A stretch of DNA of 64,000 nt from Scatosoma sp900555925. Its GTDB lineage: Bacteria > Bacillota > Clostridia > Christensenellales > Borkfalkiaceae. The stretch lies in contig CAUGYD010000010.1 of assembly GCA_959603585.1 (NCBI GenBank), positions 1-64,000 of the forward strand, in the 5' to 3' direction. Made by a program: the position numbers and the translations under genes. Positions 1 through 9,644 of this stretch are shown here, piece after piece (the stretch's first letter is position 1; each line of letters begins with the position of its first letter). The notes beneath the pieces are model-generated. The model had not been told where the DNA came from and searched no databases. It saw nothing but the letters and a program-made list of their open reading frames with translations.

Positions 1-1463
1 ATAAAATCAATATTATCTTATAGTAGATATGAATCTCCTGCGGTTTGCCTGTGACCGTTTCTTTTCTCCGATGATAATTCTGTCGAACAGTTCCAGCATC
101 ATTTCTCGTGTTATCACGCTTACATCCAGATACTTCTTTATTCTACTCATAAAATCCTCGATATCTTCCTGTCGGTCTTTTGACTCTTTCAAGTCGTTTT
201 CAAGCTCAACAACTTCTTTTCGTAATACTTCTTGCTCGGTAACATATCTGTCGATAAACTTCATACATAGTTCTTCCGGCATTTTTCCCAAAAGTTTATC
301 TTCATAGGCTTTGCTCATTAAATCGTCCAATGTCATAATTCTCGTCTTTTTCACTTGTATCGACTTAATTGCTTCTTTGTCCGATTATTTTGCAAGAAAA
401 GCATTTCTCTCGATAAACCTTTTACGAACCTCCTCTTCGTCCTCGGCTACGATTTTGGCTTTACTTCGTATATCGTTCAGAATTATCTCGTGAAGAACGG
501 CTCCGTTAATATAATGTTTTGTACACTTATCCGTTCCGAATCGATTTCGTCTGCCGCACTCATACGTGATTGTGGGATTCTTTCTGCCTTTGCCTTTCGT
601 TGCATGATATTACATACTGCATCCGCATGTAGAACATTTCAGTATCCCCGATAGCGGTGACGTTACTCGCTCTTTTGTCATTCTTCCCGTACTCGCCCTT
701 GCCTCAAGCTCTCTCACTTTGTCCCAAAGTTCTCGGCTTATAATCGGCTCGTGATTATTCGGGATTACAATCTGTTCTTCCCGCGGCACTTTTACCACAT
801 TCTTATTTTTGTAAGAAATATGCTTCACTTTCTGCTGTACCAAATCGCCCAAATAGATTTACTGTCGCAATATGCCTTTTACCGTTATTGCCGACCACAA
901 CCCTTGCTTGAATTGCGCATATCTTTTCCCGTACTTTCTTTCTGCATATGCCGCTGGATGCTCTATTCCGTCGGCTTCCAAGTCGATTGCGATTCTGTAC
1001 GGACTATCGCCTCTCGCTCTCCGTTCAAAGATTCTCCTCACAACCCGCGCCGCTTCTTCGTCGATTATCGGCGTATGATACTTATCTTCGCTTCTTGTAT
1101 AACCATACGGCGCTTTCAACGCCAAGTATTTTCCCGCTTGCGCAAACGATGCTCTAACTGCTCGAATTTTTTTGCTCGTATTCGCCGAGTGCCACTCATT
1201 AAAAACATTCATGATTGGTAGCATATCCATTGCCGACGTATCTTTGCTTTCCGTATCGATTCTGTCCTCTATCGCGATAAACCGTATTCCGAATGTCGGG
1301 AAAACGTAATCGATATACTGCCCTACAAGAATATAATTCCGCCCGAAACGGGATAAATCTTTTACAACTATCGCATTAATCTCTCCCGCTTTCGCGTCGT
1401 CGAGCAACCGCTTTATCCCGGGGCGCTCGAAATTCGTGCCACTATACCCGTCGTCTGTTAAGC
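1..1463 (-). pseudogene. Large serine recombinase (resolvase family), decayed and truncated
   Basis: Remnant of a site-specific large serine recombinase of the transposon type. Read leftwards from about 1463 it contains the DDGYSGTNFERPG and KDLSRFGRN segments of the resolvase fold, then the Recombinase domain (about 610-1100), a zinc-ribbon start (CSTCGC near 615-630) and a charged coiled coil (13-354). It is broken by three in-frame TAA stops (859-861, about 607-609, about 411-413) and by a one-base frameshift near 60-70. After that shift the proper C-terminal reading (GKPQEIHIYYK) lies in another frame and runs off the left edge. The N-terminal stretch of about 40-50 residues with the catalytic serine is missing; the frame instead runs into the small gene at 1442-1684. 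It is non-functional as read. The family assignment is firm and the exact N-terminal limit is uncertain. Confidence 0.85.
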
Positions 1464-1684
1464 CCCTTTATGGGTTCCGTGTTTTTCATAATTCCATAGG
1501 CTTTCTTTATAAAGTCCACCTTTGTCATTTTACATTCCTTTAGAAACGCATTGATTTCGTTATACAGCTCGCGCGGTATCATTGTCTGAAAATTTCCACT
1601 CGTCTGTTTACGTTTGTCTTTGTTTTTTGCCTCATACTTTCTGTTCGCTACTCTCTGCGGCGTATCTTCTTTCCTTGTTACCAT
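1442..1684 (-). CDS. Small basic ribbon-helix-helix-like protein
   Basis: An 80-residue, very lysine/arginine-rich protein. The middle segment (about residues 30-65, containing TMIPRELYNEINAFLKE then KVDFIKKAYG) resembles small Arc/MetJ-like or accessory DNA-binding proteins found beside recombinases on clostridial mobile elements; this is a pattern match only. The start is supported by a GGGAG ribosome site and a consensus promoter upstream. The C-terminal tail (GLNRRRV) lies over the sequence that encodes the truncated recombinase N-terminus in another frame. The natural C-terminus may therefore have been replaced when a deletion joined the two genes. Confidence 0.55.
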   Translation of the reverse strand: MVTRKEDTPQRVANRKYEAKNKDKRKQTSGNFQTMIPRELYNEINAFLKECKMTKVDFIKKAYGIMKNTEPIKGLNRRRV

Positions 1685-1717
1685 AACTTGCTCCCGAAAT
1701 TTAATTGCAGTATATAT

Positions 1718-1746
1718 ACTATATATCGTTTTTCGGTATTTGTCAA
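1718..1746 (-). promoter_or_regulatory. Sigma-A promoter for the small gene at 1442-1684
   Basis: On the minus strand TTGACA (1741-1746) and TATAGT (1718-1723) are separated by exactly 17 bases, close to the sigma-A consensus, about 35 bases upstream of the ATG at 1684. Confidence 0.7.
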
Positions 1747-1859
1747 GCGATTTTGACCGATTGAAACTACTCGTCTCTATCCCAACAACTGAATCGACGG
1801 CAAAATTTCTTAAACCAACAATATTTTTCCTCCTCGTTTCGTTTAATTTCTAACCGTCT

Positions 1860-2306
1860 GGCATTTCAAATGTTTGCCGCAGGCAAACCGATGGCGGGTT
1901 TTCCGCATCGGAACGCAAAAATGCAGACTGTAACAGCATTTTGCTTTTTTCTTATCCTGCCCATTTTTTAAGGTTGTTTGCAACACTTTCTCTGCTTTTT
2001 ACACGTGTATTTTAGGCTCCGAATGCATTGATTGGCAAAACTATATTTCTAAGCGGTTTGTTGCCTGATGAGAAGTTCTTGAATTTTACCAATAATACGG
2101 TTCATAATTGAAAAGAAATTTTAACATGATGCAGGTTCTGTTGATGAAAAATTATAGACCTGTGATTTCAAAAAACAGTATAAAAAATTGCTTTATGATA
2201 CGCCCTACAATGTGGAATATCTTTATGTATGTAACTGTTTACACAATCGTGCTATCGGGCTGTTCATGAACATATAGAGTAAGATTTTCTTGAGTTAACA
2301 ATTTAA
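1860..2306. other. AT-rich intergenic debris, no intact gene
   Basis: I find no gene with a ribosome site here. A short perfect hairpin, TTTGCC-GCA-GGCAAA, lies near 1874-1888. Around 2180-2270 a broken frame reads like protein (YKKLLYDTPYNVEYLYVCN) and may be a fragment of an older gene. The composition fits a decayed mobile-element flank. Confidence 0.4.
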
Positions 2307-2390
2307 TTATTAAAACAATTATCCCAAATTACATATTTTCCGATAGACAATATTGAAGGTAAATCTTCTGCGGAAGCGGAGTCAATCAGG

Positions 2391-2996
2391 TTGAATTTTA
2401 TTCCTACTCAGGACAATCATTTAGAGGATGCCGAAAAGGAAGCCAACAAGACCGCTCTTCTTATAAAAAGATTATCCAACTGCACCGCAGGTAGAGAAAA
2501 TTCCAGAGAATATGAGGAAATTTGTGAAGATATAATACGTTATCTTTTTGAGACCAACTATTTCAACCGGCTGACAAGTCAACACAAGACTAATGATGAA
2601 CATTTTCGAATGGATCTAATCGGAGCATTGAAGATAACTCAGAACAATGATGAGAGCATGCATCCGCTATGGCAAATGTTAGTACAACATTATAACTCAC
2701 ATTTTATAATTTTTGAATTCAAGAACTATACCGATAAAATTGATCAAAACCTTATTTACATTACAGAGAAATATCTGTTCGATGCAGCTTTAAGAAATGT
2801 TGCGTTTATTATATCGCGAAAAGGCTTTTCAGATGCCGCAAAATTTGCAGCAGAAGGTTGTTTGAAAGAACACAGAAAATTAATTCTTGATATTACTCAA
2901 GATGATCTAATAAAAATGCTTAAATCTCCAAGTGACAACCCGGCAGACCGTCTCTTGACTAAGTTGGAAGAGTTTCTAATGGGGATAAGTAAATGA
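2391..2996 (+). CDS. Nuclease-like protein, PD-(D/E)XK pattern, N-terminus probably missing
   Basis: A protein of about 201 residues. EEICEDIIRYLFE, then RMDLIG, then FIIFEFKNY gives the E / D / ExK spacing of restriction-endonuclease-like PD-(D/E)XK folds of the Mrr or Abi-associated kind. The segment AFIISRKGFSDAAKFAA followed by LILDITQDDL matches the usual C-terminal part of that fold. The first available start is TTG at 2391 behind a GGAG-like site, but protein-like sequence (YFPIDNIEGKSSAEAESIR) continues upstream in frame to a stop at 2304 with no good start codon. The gene has therefore probably lost its 5' end. It may be a leftover of a defence gene. The family is inferred from motif spacing only. 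Confidence 0.55.
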   Translation: MNFIPTQDNHLEDAEKEANKTALLIKRLSNCTAGRENSREYEEICEDIIRYLFETNYFNRLTSQHKTNDEHFRMDLIGALKITQNNDESMHPLWQMLVQHYNSHFIIFEFKNYTDKIDQNLIYITEKYLFDAALRNVAFIISRKGFSDAAKFAAEGCLKEHRKLILDITQDDLIKMLKSPSDNPADRLLTKLEEFLMGISK

Positions 2997-3022
2997 GCAA
3001 ATACCAATAAATACAATTTTTA

Positions 3023-3051
3023 GCGGCGAGGAATCCCCTCGCCGCATTTTT
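3023..3051 (+). terminator. Rho-independent terminator after the nuclease-like gene
   Basis: A perfect 9-bp stem, GCGGCGAGG/CCTCGCCGC, with a 5-base loop is followed by ATTTTT. It lies 27 bases after the stop codon at 2996. Confidence 0.85.
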
Positions 3052-3137
3052 GTCCGCTGAAATTTTAACAGCCATAATTTTCCGTCTTTTATACAGGCAT
3101 CGGCAAGATAAATTCTTCTATGGAAAATGCGCCTGTT

Positions 3138-5075
3138 TTACGTGGCAGGCTTCTCCGCCGTAAAAGAAATTTCCGTAAATGAGATACTCCCTGCAGCAAG
3201 CGGCGATACGCCTGCGTCGAAGTAATATTCCAAAACGAAATCTTCCGTCATTTCTTCGGGAAGCTCGATATAGACGGTATGCGTTCCCGCTTCGTATTCG
3301 GTATGCCCAAGCAAAGCAGTAACGCCGCCTGAAAGATATATCCCTACCTTTGTCTTTTGTTCTGACGTGAACGTAAGTTTGAGATATTTTCCGTTGTTTT
3401 CCGCCTTATATCCGCTAATGTTCTGCCATGCCTTTGCCCAGATATCCCGCTCGGCGGTCCAGCTGACGACGACAGCGCCGCTCTCTGCGGTCACCGTGTA
3501 CTGCCGATCCAGCCCCAATGAAGCGGATACGTCATATATTTCCCCGATCTCTACGTCTCCCGGACGCTTATCGACGAAAGAGACCTCCGATAACGTCATA
3601 CTGCCCGCCTCCGTTATCGTCGGGAGCTTGGCGTCGAGATAATATTCGATAATAAAACTTGTCCCCGGATCCTTGGGAAGAGCGATATAGACGGTATGCT
3701 CGCCCACCTCGTAGTCTGCCCTGCTCATCTGAGTTTCCCCCGCGCCGCTCGTATCCGCCACATAACAGATATAAACCTCCGTCTCCTGCGCCAGCGTAAA
3801 AGTCAGTTTGAGGTATTGTCCTTCTTCCGCCGCATAGCCGCTGACCTCCTGCCATACCTTGCCCCAGACGGCACGCCCTGCCGCCCAGTTGATAACGGAA
3901 ATCTCGCCCTGTTGCTCTATCTTAAAATCTGCCGTCCCCCAGCCGAATTTCTCATTCGGGTCGTAAGGGGTTCCGATAAAAAGCTCTCTGACGGGCGGTT
4001 TTGCAGGCTCGTCTATAATATCGCCGGGGTTTTCTTCTGCTGTCTGCGGAAGGTAAGGATCCGCGGTACCGAGCACTAATTTTCCGTCCTTTGCCACAGC
4101 GGGGTACTTTTCTTCCGCGACAAATCCCTGATTTACGCCGAGGGAAATTTTCGCCATAGGGGTATCGCCAAAGCAATTCGTGCGCACGAGCTCAAAGAGT
4201 TCTCCTTCCATATCTTCCGCATAAGCGATGAATTGGGCGCCGTTGCGCACGATGGTGATATACAATCCCCCGTTATTTACGAACGCCTGTTCAATAGCCT
4301 CGCCTTCGGGCAGGAGATTAAAATGGACAAAGGCGTCGCTATCGCTGAACCCTCCGAAAGCGCCCTCTTCGTCGTACCCGAGCTTGAAATGATACCATTG
4401 GCTTTCGGCAAGGGTTCCTTCCGTATCGATATTGAGGTTGAGCCGGAATTCGAGGTGCTCTTTTTTCATCTCTTCTACGAGGTCTGAAAAAGACTCATCG
4501 CCTATTTCCCAGCCGAGGAAAATACGAAGGGCAAAATGTGTTTCCTTCACAGAAAGGGTATAATTTCCCCCCGACACCGTTGCCTTTACGGCGGAAGTGG
4601 ACTCGGGAACAGATACTCGGGCAGAGGACAAAAGAAACGTCTTTTGCTCATAAATTTCATCAACCGAAAGTTCCGTCTTGCAGGTCTCGTCGGAAAATAA
4701 CTTTCCGCAGACGGAACAGCGGTAATGCGCGATTGCGTCGCAGGCGAACATCTCCTCTGCAGTAACCGCTGTAACGCTTTCCGGCTTATGCGCGGCGGGG
4801 ATCACGACCTCGTTCGCCGAAATCTCCGTCTTACCCTCCCCGTCGGAAAAATATTTTCCGCACTCATCGCATCTCCAATACTCGATATTTCCGTCCTTTT
4901 CGCAACGCGCAGCCGTTGCAGAAACATGCGTCAAAACGTGCGCATGTTCTTCCGAGTTCGTCCCGCTCTGTCCGCTTGAACTGCTTGTTTCCGCCGGACC
5001 GCAGGCAACTATGCCTGCGGCGAGAAACACCGACGCGAACAAAAGCGAAAAAGTTCTTTTGAATGTTTTTCTCAT
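3138..5075 (-). CDS. Surface lipoprotein with Cys-pair and beta-sandwich modules
   Basis: About 645 residues starting MRKTFKRTFSLL. ATG 5075 was chosen because GGAGGG lies 7 bases upstream; the longer frame has no such site. The signal peptide ends at a lipobox-like GIVAC followed by a Ser-rich linker. Next come two short repeats of the WRCDECGKYFSD type (one CxxC each), common in surface proteins of gut Clostridia, and a laminin-G-like middle part. The C-terminus holds two copies of a module of about 130 residues (W..GRAVWGK, SGYxAE..GxYLKLTFT, AGTHTVYIELP, LEYYFDAG). The same module ends the neighbour at 5210-7654. It is the last gene of the sugar operon and is probably a glycan-binding cell-surface protein; no catalytic domain was recognised. 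Confidence 0.7.
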   Translation of the reverse strand: MRKTFKRTFSLLFASVFLAAGIVACGPAETSSSSGQSGTNSEEHAHVLTHVSATAARCEKDGNIEYWRCDECGKYFSDGEGKTEISANEVVIPAAHKPESVTAVTAEEMFACDAIAHYRCSVCGKLFSDETCKTELSVDEIYEQKTFLLSSARVSVPESTSAVKATVSGGNYTLSVKETHFALRIFLGWEIGDESFSDLVEEMKKEHLEFRLNLNIDTEGTLAESQWYHFKLGYDEEGAFGGFSDSDAFVHFNLLPEGEAIEQAFVNNGGLYITIVRNGAQFIAYAEDMEGELFELVRTNCFGDTPMAKISLGVNQGFVAEEKYPAVAKDGKLVLGTADPYLPQTAEENPGDIIDEPAKPPVRELFIGTPYDPNEKFGWGTADFKIEQQGEISVINWAAGRAVWGKVWQEVSGYAAEEGQYLKLTFTLAQETEVYICYVADTSGAGETQMSRADYEVGEHTVYIALPKDPGTSFIIEYYLDAKLPTITEAGSMTLSEVSFVDKRPGDVEIGEIYDVSASLGLDRQYTVTAESGAVVVSWTAERDIWAKAWQNISGYKAENNGKYLKLTFTSEQKTKVGIYLSGGVTALLGHTEYEAGTHTVYIELPEEMTEDFVLEYYFDAGVSPLAAGSISFTEISFTAEKPAT

Positions 5076-5209
5076 TGTTTTTCCCTCCAAAAATGCCGCC
5101 GCATTAAATTTCCGGGAACGGCAGCTAATGAGCGTCCCGTTCCGCCGATATTCGCCGTGCGGAGCTGCTCTGTCCCCGCACGGCAGCAGAAGTATCATTT
5201 CCTCCCGCC

Positions 5210-7654
5210 TTATCCGACAGGTTTTTCGGCAACAAACTCCATGTCGGTAATCGTCGCAGAACCCGCCGCGATAACGCTGAGCCCACCGTCAAAGAAAATT
5301 GTGAGATAAAAATTTTCAAGCGTCAGATCCGCTTCGGGAACGGCGATATAGAGAGTATGTTCCCCCGCTTCGAGTTGAGTGTGCGGATACCAGGAAACGT
5401 CCGTATCCCCCAGCTTTACGGCGCGGCAGACGCAGAATTTCGCGGCGCGTTCGAGCGTAAGATCAATGCGCAGATATTTGAACTCGGGGTCAAAGCCGGT
5501 CACCTGACAGGCGATCTTCGACCACATGTCCCGACCGTCCGACCAAGAAATCCTCGTCCCCGCGTCCGTTTCCTCGACGATATACTGCCCCGGACTTCCG
5601 ACGGATTGATTTACGTCAAAGAGTTCCCCGATTTCCCCCGGCGTCGCAGGAATAAAGAAACGGCAGTCAGAGAAACGCACGCTTCCCGCTTTACCTGCGG
5701 GCGCTCCGCCGTAATTGAGGAAGAAAAATATTTGCTGTTCGCTGCTTGCGTCAATGTTGTTCGCATTTACCGTAAACGTCCTCTTTTCTCCCTGCTTGAT
5801 TACCGTATGATCCATCCAGCAAATGCTCCAACCTCCCCAGTATACGCCTACGCTGGCATCCGCCTCGCCGATATTTTCCACCGTGAAGGTGAATTTGGAG
5901 TAGTTTTTCGTCAATCCCGAAACAGGCAGAACGACATAGGCATCGCTCTTTCCGTCCGCCCATACGGCGTCGAAGGTTCCGTCTTCATTCTTGGTAACGT
6001 CGATGTCCGTGATGCCTGTGATGTTCCCCAACTGCGGTTCCTTAGGCGCCGTCTCGCCTTTGTCAAATTCGATGGAAGTGATCTCCACCGTTCTCGTACC
6101 TGCAAAATCCTCTACGTAAGCGCTGTCGAAATAGAAATTTAGCATTGCAAGGCGGGTAAACCCGGTCATGGAAACCGTCATCGTATATTCCCCCGTTTCC
6201 TCGTTATAAGGCAGGGAAGCCACGGGATTGTAAGCGAGCTCCACAAGCGTCATGGACGAATTGACCGCAACGCCGTATTTTTCCGCCCCCTTGCTGCCGG
6301 GCGCGGTACCGCTCGTTTTGAAAGTGACTATCATGCGGCTGAACTCCGGGGTCCAATAGCGCACGGGAACGTCGAGATGATCCCAGCCGACGTCGATATC
6401 GTAAGTCGCTTTGATTTTTCCGCCGAGCTCCGCGCCCTCAAAATGGAACTTACTGGTCGCATCCCAATCCGCCGTAGCGTAAGGTGTGTAAATGAGTTCC
6501 AGCGACGTCAGCTCGAAGGAAGCCGCGCCCGAATTTTCGGAGTCGATATAGAAACGAATTTCGTTCAAAACGGAAGTTCCGCGGATATCTACGAGAATAC
6601 TGCCCGAAGCCTCAGAGAGCTCTCCGTCCAGCTTCACAGTCTCGCCCGTCGCTTCATTTTTACCGGAGAACGTATTCTTTCCGTCGGAAACGGTGAGAGT
6701 CGAAACGTTAGATGACTTATATTGAATACGAATACGCCCGTAAGCGCCCGTAAAGCGGCGAATTCCGACTGAAATATACGCGTCCTCCGAAAGTCCGCCC
6801 GCCGTATAATCGGCGCGGAACACGCCCGTATAAGCCTCGTCGGTCTCCTCGGTCTTTAACGTATAACCGATGCCGGAAGCCGTAATTTCGTCGATAGCGG
6901 GCGAGTTATCCACTTCCGTGACGGGGTCGCCTTCTTTATGGAAAGAAATATTTGAAATCGTGAGAGCCCCTTCCCCGTCTGTGGGATTTTGCGAAGGATT
7001 ACTGTCGAGATATATGAACAACCGACAGACGGTCTGCGTATTCAATTTCGTTTTCGTCGTCTGATAGTTTTCAGTAATTGTATAATAATTTGAGAGGTTT
7101 GCAGCAAAACTCATTTCACCGTCCATTAGAGATTCGACGAGGATGCCGACGGCGGGAGCCGTATCGTAGCCTTCCGTATAATGCACCGCGACTGCCACCT
7201 TCTCCGCGCCGATGACGTCGGTAAAATCAAAGCGGATATAATCGTATCCCGCGCCGGGCTCGTAGTTATACACGTCGAACCAGATATAGCTGTATTCGGG
7301 AAGCTCTTTTCCGTCGGCGGGATAGGAAATATCGACGCCGGCAAACCCACCCGAGCCGAGCTCCGTCACCTCGTAGCCGTCGCTCCAACCGATGTCGCCA
7401 ATATAGGGAGACTTTCCCGCCTGCACTGCGGGCAATTCGGGTTTCGCGGGTTTTACAGGAGGATCGGGAACGGGAATGACCTCCTCCTGGTCGGGAACGG
7501 GGATAGATATTTCTTCTTCGATAACCGAAGAATTTCCGCCGCCGTCAGAGCTGTCGGAAGTACCGACGGAAGTCCCGGCGGAATTACAGCCTGCGCCCGC
7601 GAGCATAGACGTCGCGAGGAGCAAGGCAGAGAGGACTGTAAGTAACTTTTTCAT
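5210..7654 (-). CDS. Large surface lipoprotein of repeated beta-sandwich modules
   Basis: 814 residues. An N-terminal signal (MKKLLTVLSALLLATSML) precedes AGAGC; the cysteine fits a lipoprotein, although the -3 position is Gly rather than the usual Leu/Val/Ile. A Ser/Gly-rich and then Pro-rich spacer leads to about five or six beta-rich modules of 110-140 residues. Each has the style of a carbohydrate-binding module (YIRFDFT, ITSIEFDKGE, VRFSDCRFF and a final ISWSDGRDMWSK...ITDMEFVAE). The last module is homologous to the two C-terminal modules of the next gene. TTTTCATTG context with AGGAGG supports the start. It lies 3' of the permease genes, so it is probably a glycan-tethering protein for this transporter. 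No enzyme active site was seen. Confidence 0.7.
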   Translation of the reverse strand: MKKLLTVLSALLLATSMLAGAGCNSAGTSVGTSDSSDGGGNSSVIEEEISIPVPDQEEVIPVPDPPVKPAKPELPAVQAGKSPYIGDIGWSDGYEVTELGSGGFAGVDISYPADGKELPEYSYIWFDVYNYEPGAGYDYIRFDFTDVIGAEKVAVAVHYTEGYDTAPAVGILVESLMDGEMSFAANLSNYYTITENYQTTKTKLNTQTVCRLFIYLDSNPSQNPTDGEGALTISNISFHKEGDPVTEVDNSPAIDEITASGIGYTLKTEETDEAYTGVFRADYTAGGLSEDAYISVGIRRFTGAYGRIRIQYKSSNVSTLTVSDGKNTFSGKNEATGETVKLDGELSEASGSILVDIRGTSVLNEIRFYIDSENSGAASFELTSLELIYTPYATADWDATSKFHFEGAELGGKIKATYDIDVGWDHLDVPVRYWTPEFSRMIVTFKTSGTAPGSKGAEKYGVAVNSSMTLVELAYNPVASLPYNEETGEYTMTVSMTGFTRLAMLNFYFDSAYVEDFAGTRTVEITSIEFDKGETAPKEPQLGNITGITDIDVTKNEDGTFDAVWADGKSDAYVVLPVSGLTKNYSKFTFTVENIGEADASVGVYWGGWSICWMDHTVIKQGEKRTFTVNANNIDASSEQQIFFFLNYGGAPAGKAGSVRFSDCRFFIPATPGEIGELFDVNQSVGSPGQYIVEETDAGTRISWSDGRDMWSKIACQVTGFDPEFKYLRIDLTLERAAKFCVCRAVKLGDTDVSWYPHTQLEAGEHTLYIAVPEADLTLENFYLTIFFDGGLSVIAAGSATITDMEFVAEKPVG

Positions 7655-7786
7655 TGTTTTCCTCCTGATTGGTTAGGTTAATTTATATGTTTTTTATGTA
7701 GCCGTGCTGTTTACAGGACTTACGGTATTTTACAGTTTCATGCCGTTTTTATAGAAACCACGGCATATAAAATTTGCGTTATCCGT

Positions 7787-8713
7787 TTATTCTTTTACGG
7801 AACCTATCAGGATTCCCTGAACGAAATATTTCTGCATAAAGGGATAAACGCAGAGGATAGGAACCATAGCGATAAAAATCTGAGCGGAGCGGAGAGTCAT
7901 ATCGCTGCTTTGTGCGAGTTGTTCTATCTGTTCGGGGTCGAGATGCTGAATGTCGTTTTGCAGTTTTTTGAACTTTTCCATCGCGTCATAAATATATGTC
8001 TGCAAGGGCCAATGTTCCGGGTCCATATAGAGATAGCCGTCGAACCAATTGTTCCAATGCCCTACCATACATAAGAGCGTAATAGTGGCAAGAATAGGCA
8101 GGGAAACGGGCAGGACGATGCGCCATAAAATCCGGTAATCCCCCGCGCCCTCTATATTTGCCGCCTCCAACATCTCGTTGGGCACGTTTCGAAAGAAGTT
8201 GACGAAAAGAATAAGATTCCACGGAGACAGCGCTCCGGGCAGAACCAGAACGAATAAATTATCAATCAGCCCCAGCCTGGAAATCATGATATAGGTGGGA
8301 ACGGTGCCGCCGCTGAAAAACATACAGGCGAGAATGAGCGCCACATAAAATCTTCTGCCTTTAAGCGTTTTTCGGGCGAAGGCGAGCGGATATGCCGCCA
8401 GCACGGTAACGAACAGGTTGATTCCCGTGCCCAAAAATACGCGCACCACCGAAATGCCGAACGCCACAAAAAATTCCTTCTGTTCGAGAAGATAGGCGTA
8501 GTTGTTCAAAGTGAAATCCACAGGCCAAAAAGAGACGACTCCGGCAGAAACGGCGGATTTGGAGCTCAAAGAGACAGCCAGGATATAGACAAACGGCAGA
8601 ATACAGAGAAGACTCCAAAGGCATAACAATGCGATGGTGATAACGAGAAATACTTTGCGCGAGGCCGAGGAACGGATTTTATTAGGATTTCTTTTTATTG
8701 TGCGCGCAATCAT
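7787..8713 (-). CDS. Sugar ABC transporter permease (CUT1, LplC/YtcP type)
   Basis: 308 residues with six predicted membrane helices, starting with LVITIALLCLWSLLCILPFVY. The EAAxxxGA loop motif (LEAANIEGAGDYRILWRIVLP) couples the permease to the ATPase, and the C-terminus FVQGILIGSVKE is typical of the LplC group. One base separates its start from the stop of the partner permease. Together with the genes at 8715 and 9641 it forms a complete membrane and binding-protein set. No ATPase gene is nearby, so a shared MsmX-type ATPase encoded elsewhere is expected. Confidence 0.92.
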   Translation of the reverse strand: MIARTIKRNPNKIRSSASRKVFLVITIALLCLWSLLCILPFVYILAVSLSSKSAVSAGVVSFWPVDFTLNNYAYLLEQKEFFVAFGISVVRVFLGTGINLFVTVLAAYPLAFARKTLKGRRFYVALILACMFFSGGTVPTYIMISRLGLIDNLFVLVLPGALSPWNLILFVNFFRNVPNEMLEAANIEGAGDYRILWRIVLPVSLPILATITLLCMVGHWNNWFDGYLYMDPEHWPLQTYIYDAMEKFKKLQNDIQHLDPEQIEQLAQSSDMTLRSAQIFIAMVPILCVYPFMQKYFVQGILIGSVKE

Positions 8714-8714
8714 G

Positions 8715-9644
8715 TCAAAGCACCTCGTAATCCAGCTTTTTAGCGGCGAAAAGATAGCTTGCGCCGAAAAGGATACAGCAAATCACCGACTTAAACAGTC
8801 CGACCGCCGTCCCCAGCGAATATTGGAAGGTGCTCCTGTTGATGAGCCCGATACGATAGGACATTGTATCTATGATATCACCCGATTCATAGACGAGCGG
8901 ATTATAGAGGGCGAGCACCTGTTCAAACCCCGCGTTCATGATATTGCCGATATTCAGCACGACCATGAGAATAATAATCGGTCTGATACAAGGCAAAGTC
9001 ACGTGGAAGCATTGCTGTACCCGATTGGCCCCGTCGATTTCCGCCGCCTCGTACAGACCGGGAGAAACGGCCGTAATCGCCGCAAGGAAATAGATTGCCT
9101 GATAGCCCAAACTTTTCCAAAGTTCCGAAACGAACAGGACGAAGGGAAACCAAGTATTACTTCCGAGGAAAGAAACTGCTTTCCCGCCCAAAGCCTCGAT
9201 TGCTCGATTGATGGGACCGGTCAGGCTCAAAAGGTCTATCATAATGGAGGATAGAATGACCCAGGAGAGGAAATACGGAATAAAGACAATAACCTGTATC
9301 CCCTTTTTGAGGCGAATGAAGGGGATTTCGTTCAGCAGGAGAGAAAGCAGGATTCCCAATCCGATGAGAAGCACGAGCTTTACGACGCTGATAAAAACGG
9401 TATTGAATAAAACCCGTTTGAAATCGGGACGAGAGAAAATCTGCTGAAAAAAAGCAAATCCGACATAATCGGCACTGAATAACGCCTCGAAATACCCCAT
9501 GCCCGCCTTCGGCTGATATTTGCTGAACGCCATCCAAATCCCGAGCATCGGCAGCACGTTAAAGACGAGCAGAAGAAGCGTCCCCGGCAGCAACATGCTG
9601 TGCAAAATCAGCTGTTTTTTTGTTCGGGATTTTATCTGAATCAC
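8715..9644 (-). CDS. Sugar ABC transporter permease (CUT1, LplB type)
   Basis: 309 residues and multiple membrane helices. The N-terminus (LHSMLLPGTLLLLVFNVLPMLG) and the EAAEIDGANRVQQCFHVTLP coupling loop are diagnostic of the first permease of LplABC/YtcQP-like systems. The start is GTG at 9644, overlapping the stop of the binding-protein gene by 4 bases (GTGA), so the two are translationally coupled. It is the partner of 7787-8713. Confidence 0.92.
   Translation of the reverse strand: MIQIKSRTKKQLILHSMLLPGTLLLLVFNVLPMLGIWMAFSKYQPKAGMGYFEALFSADYVGFAFFQQIFSRPDFKRVLFNTVFISVVKLVLLIGLGILLSLLLNEIPFIRLKKGIQVIVFIPYFLSWVILSSIMIDLLSLTGPINRAIEALGGKAVSFLGSNTWFPFVLFVSELWKSLGYQAIYFLAAITAVSPGLYEAAEIDGANRVQQCFHVTLPCIRPIIILMVVLNIGNIMNAGFEQVLALYNPLVYESGDIIDTMSYRIGLINRSTFQYSLGTAVGLFKSVICCILFGASYLFAAKKLDYEVL

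Noticed and set aside
1..1463. Stop-codon recoding (TAA as an amino acid) in the serine recombinase
   Set aside because: All three internal stops are TAA and in frame, which first suggested recoding. However a frameshift near 60-70 and loss of the N-terminus show ordinary decay, and neighbouring genes use TAA as stop.
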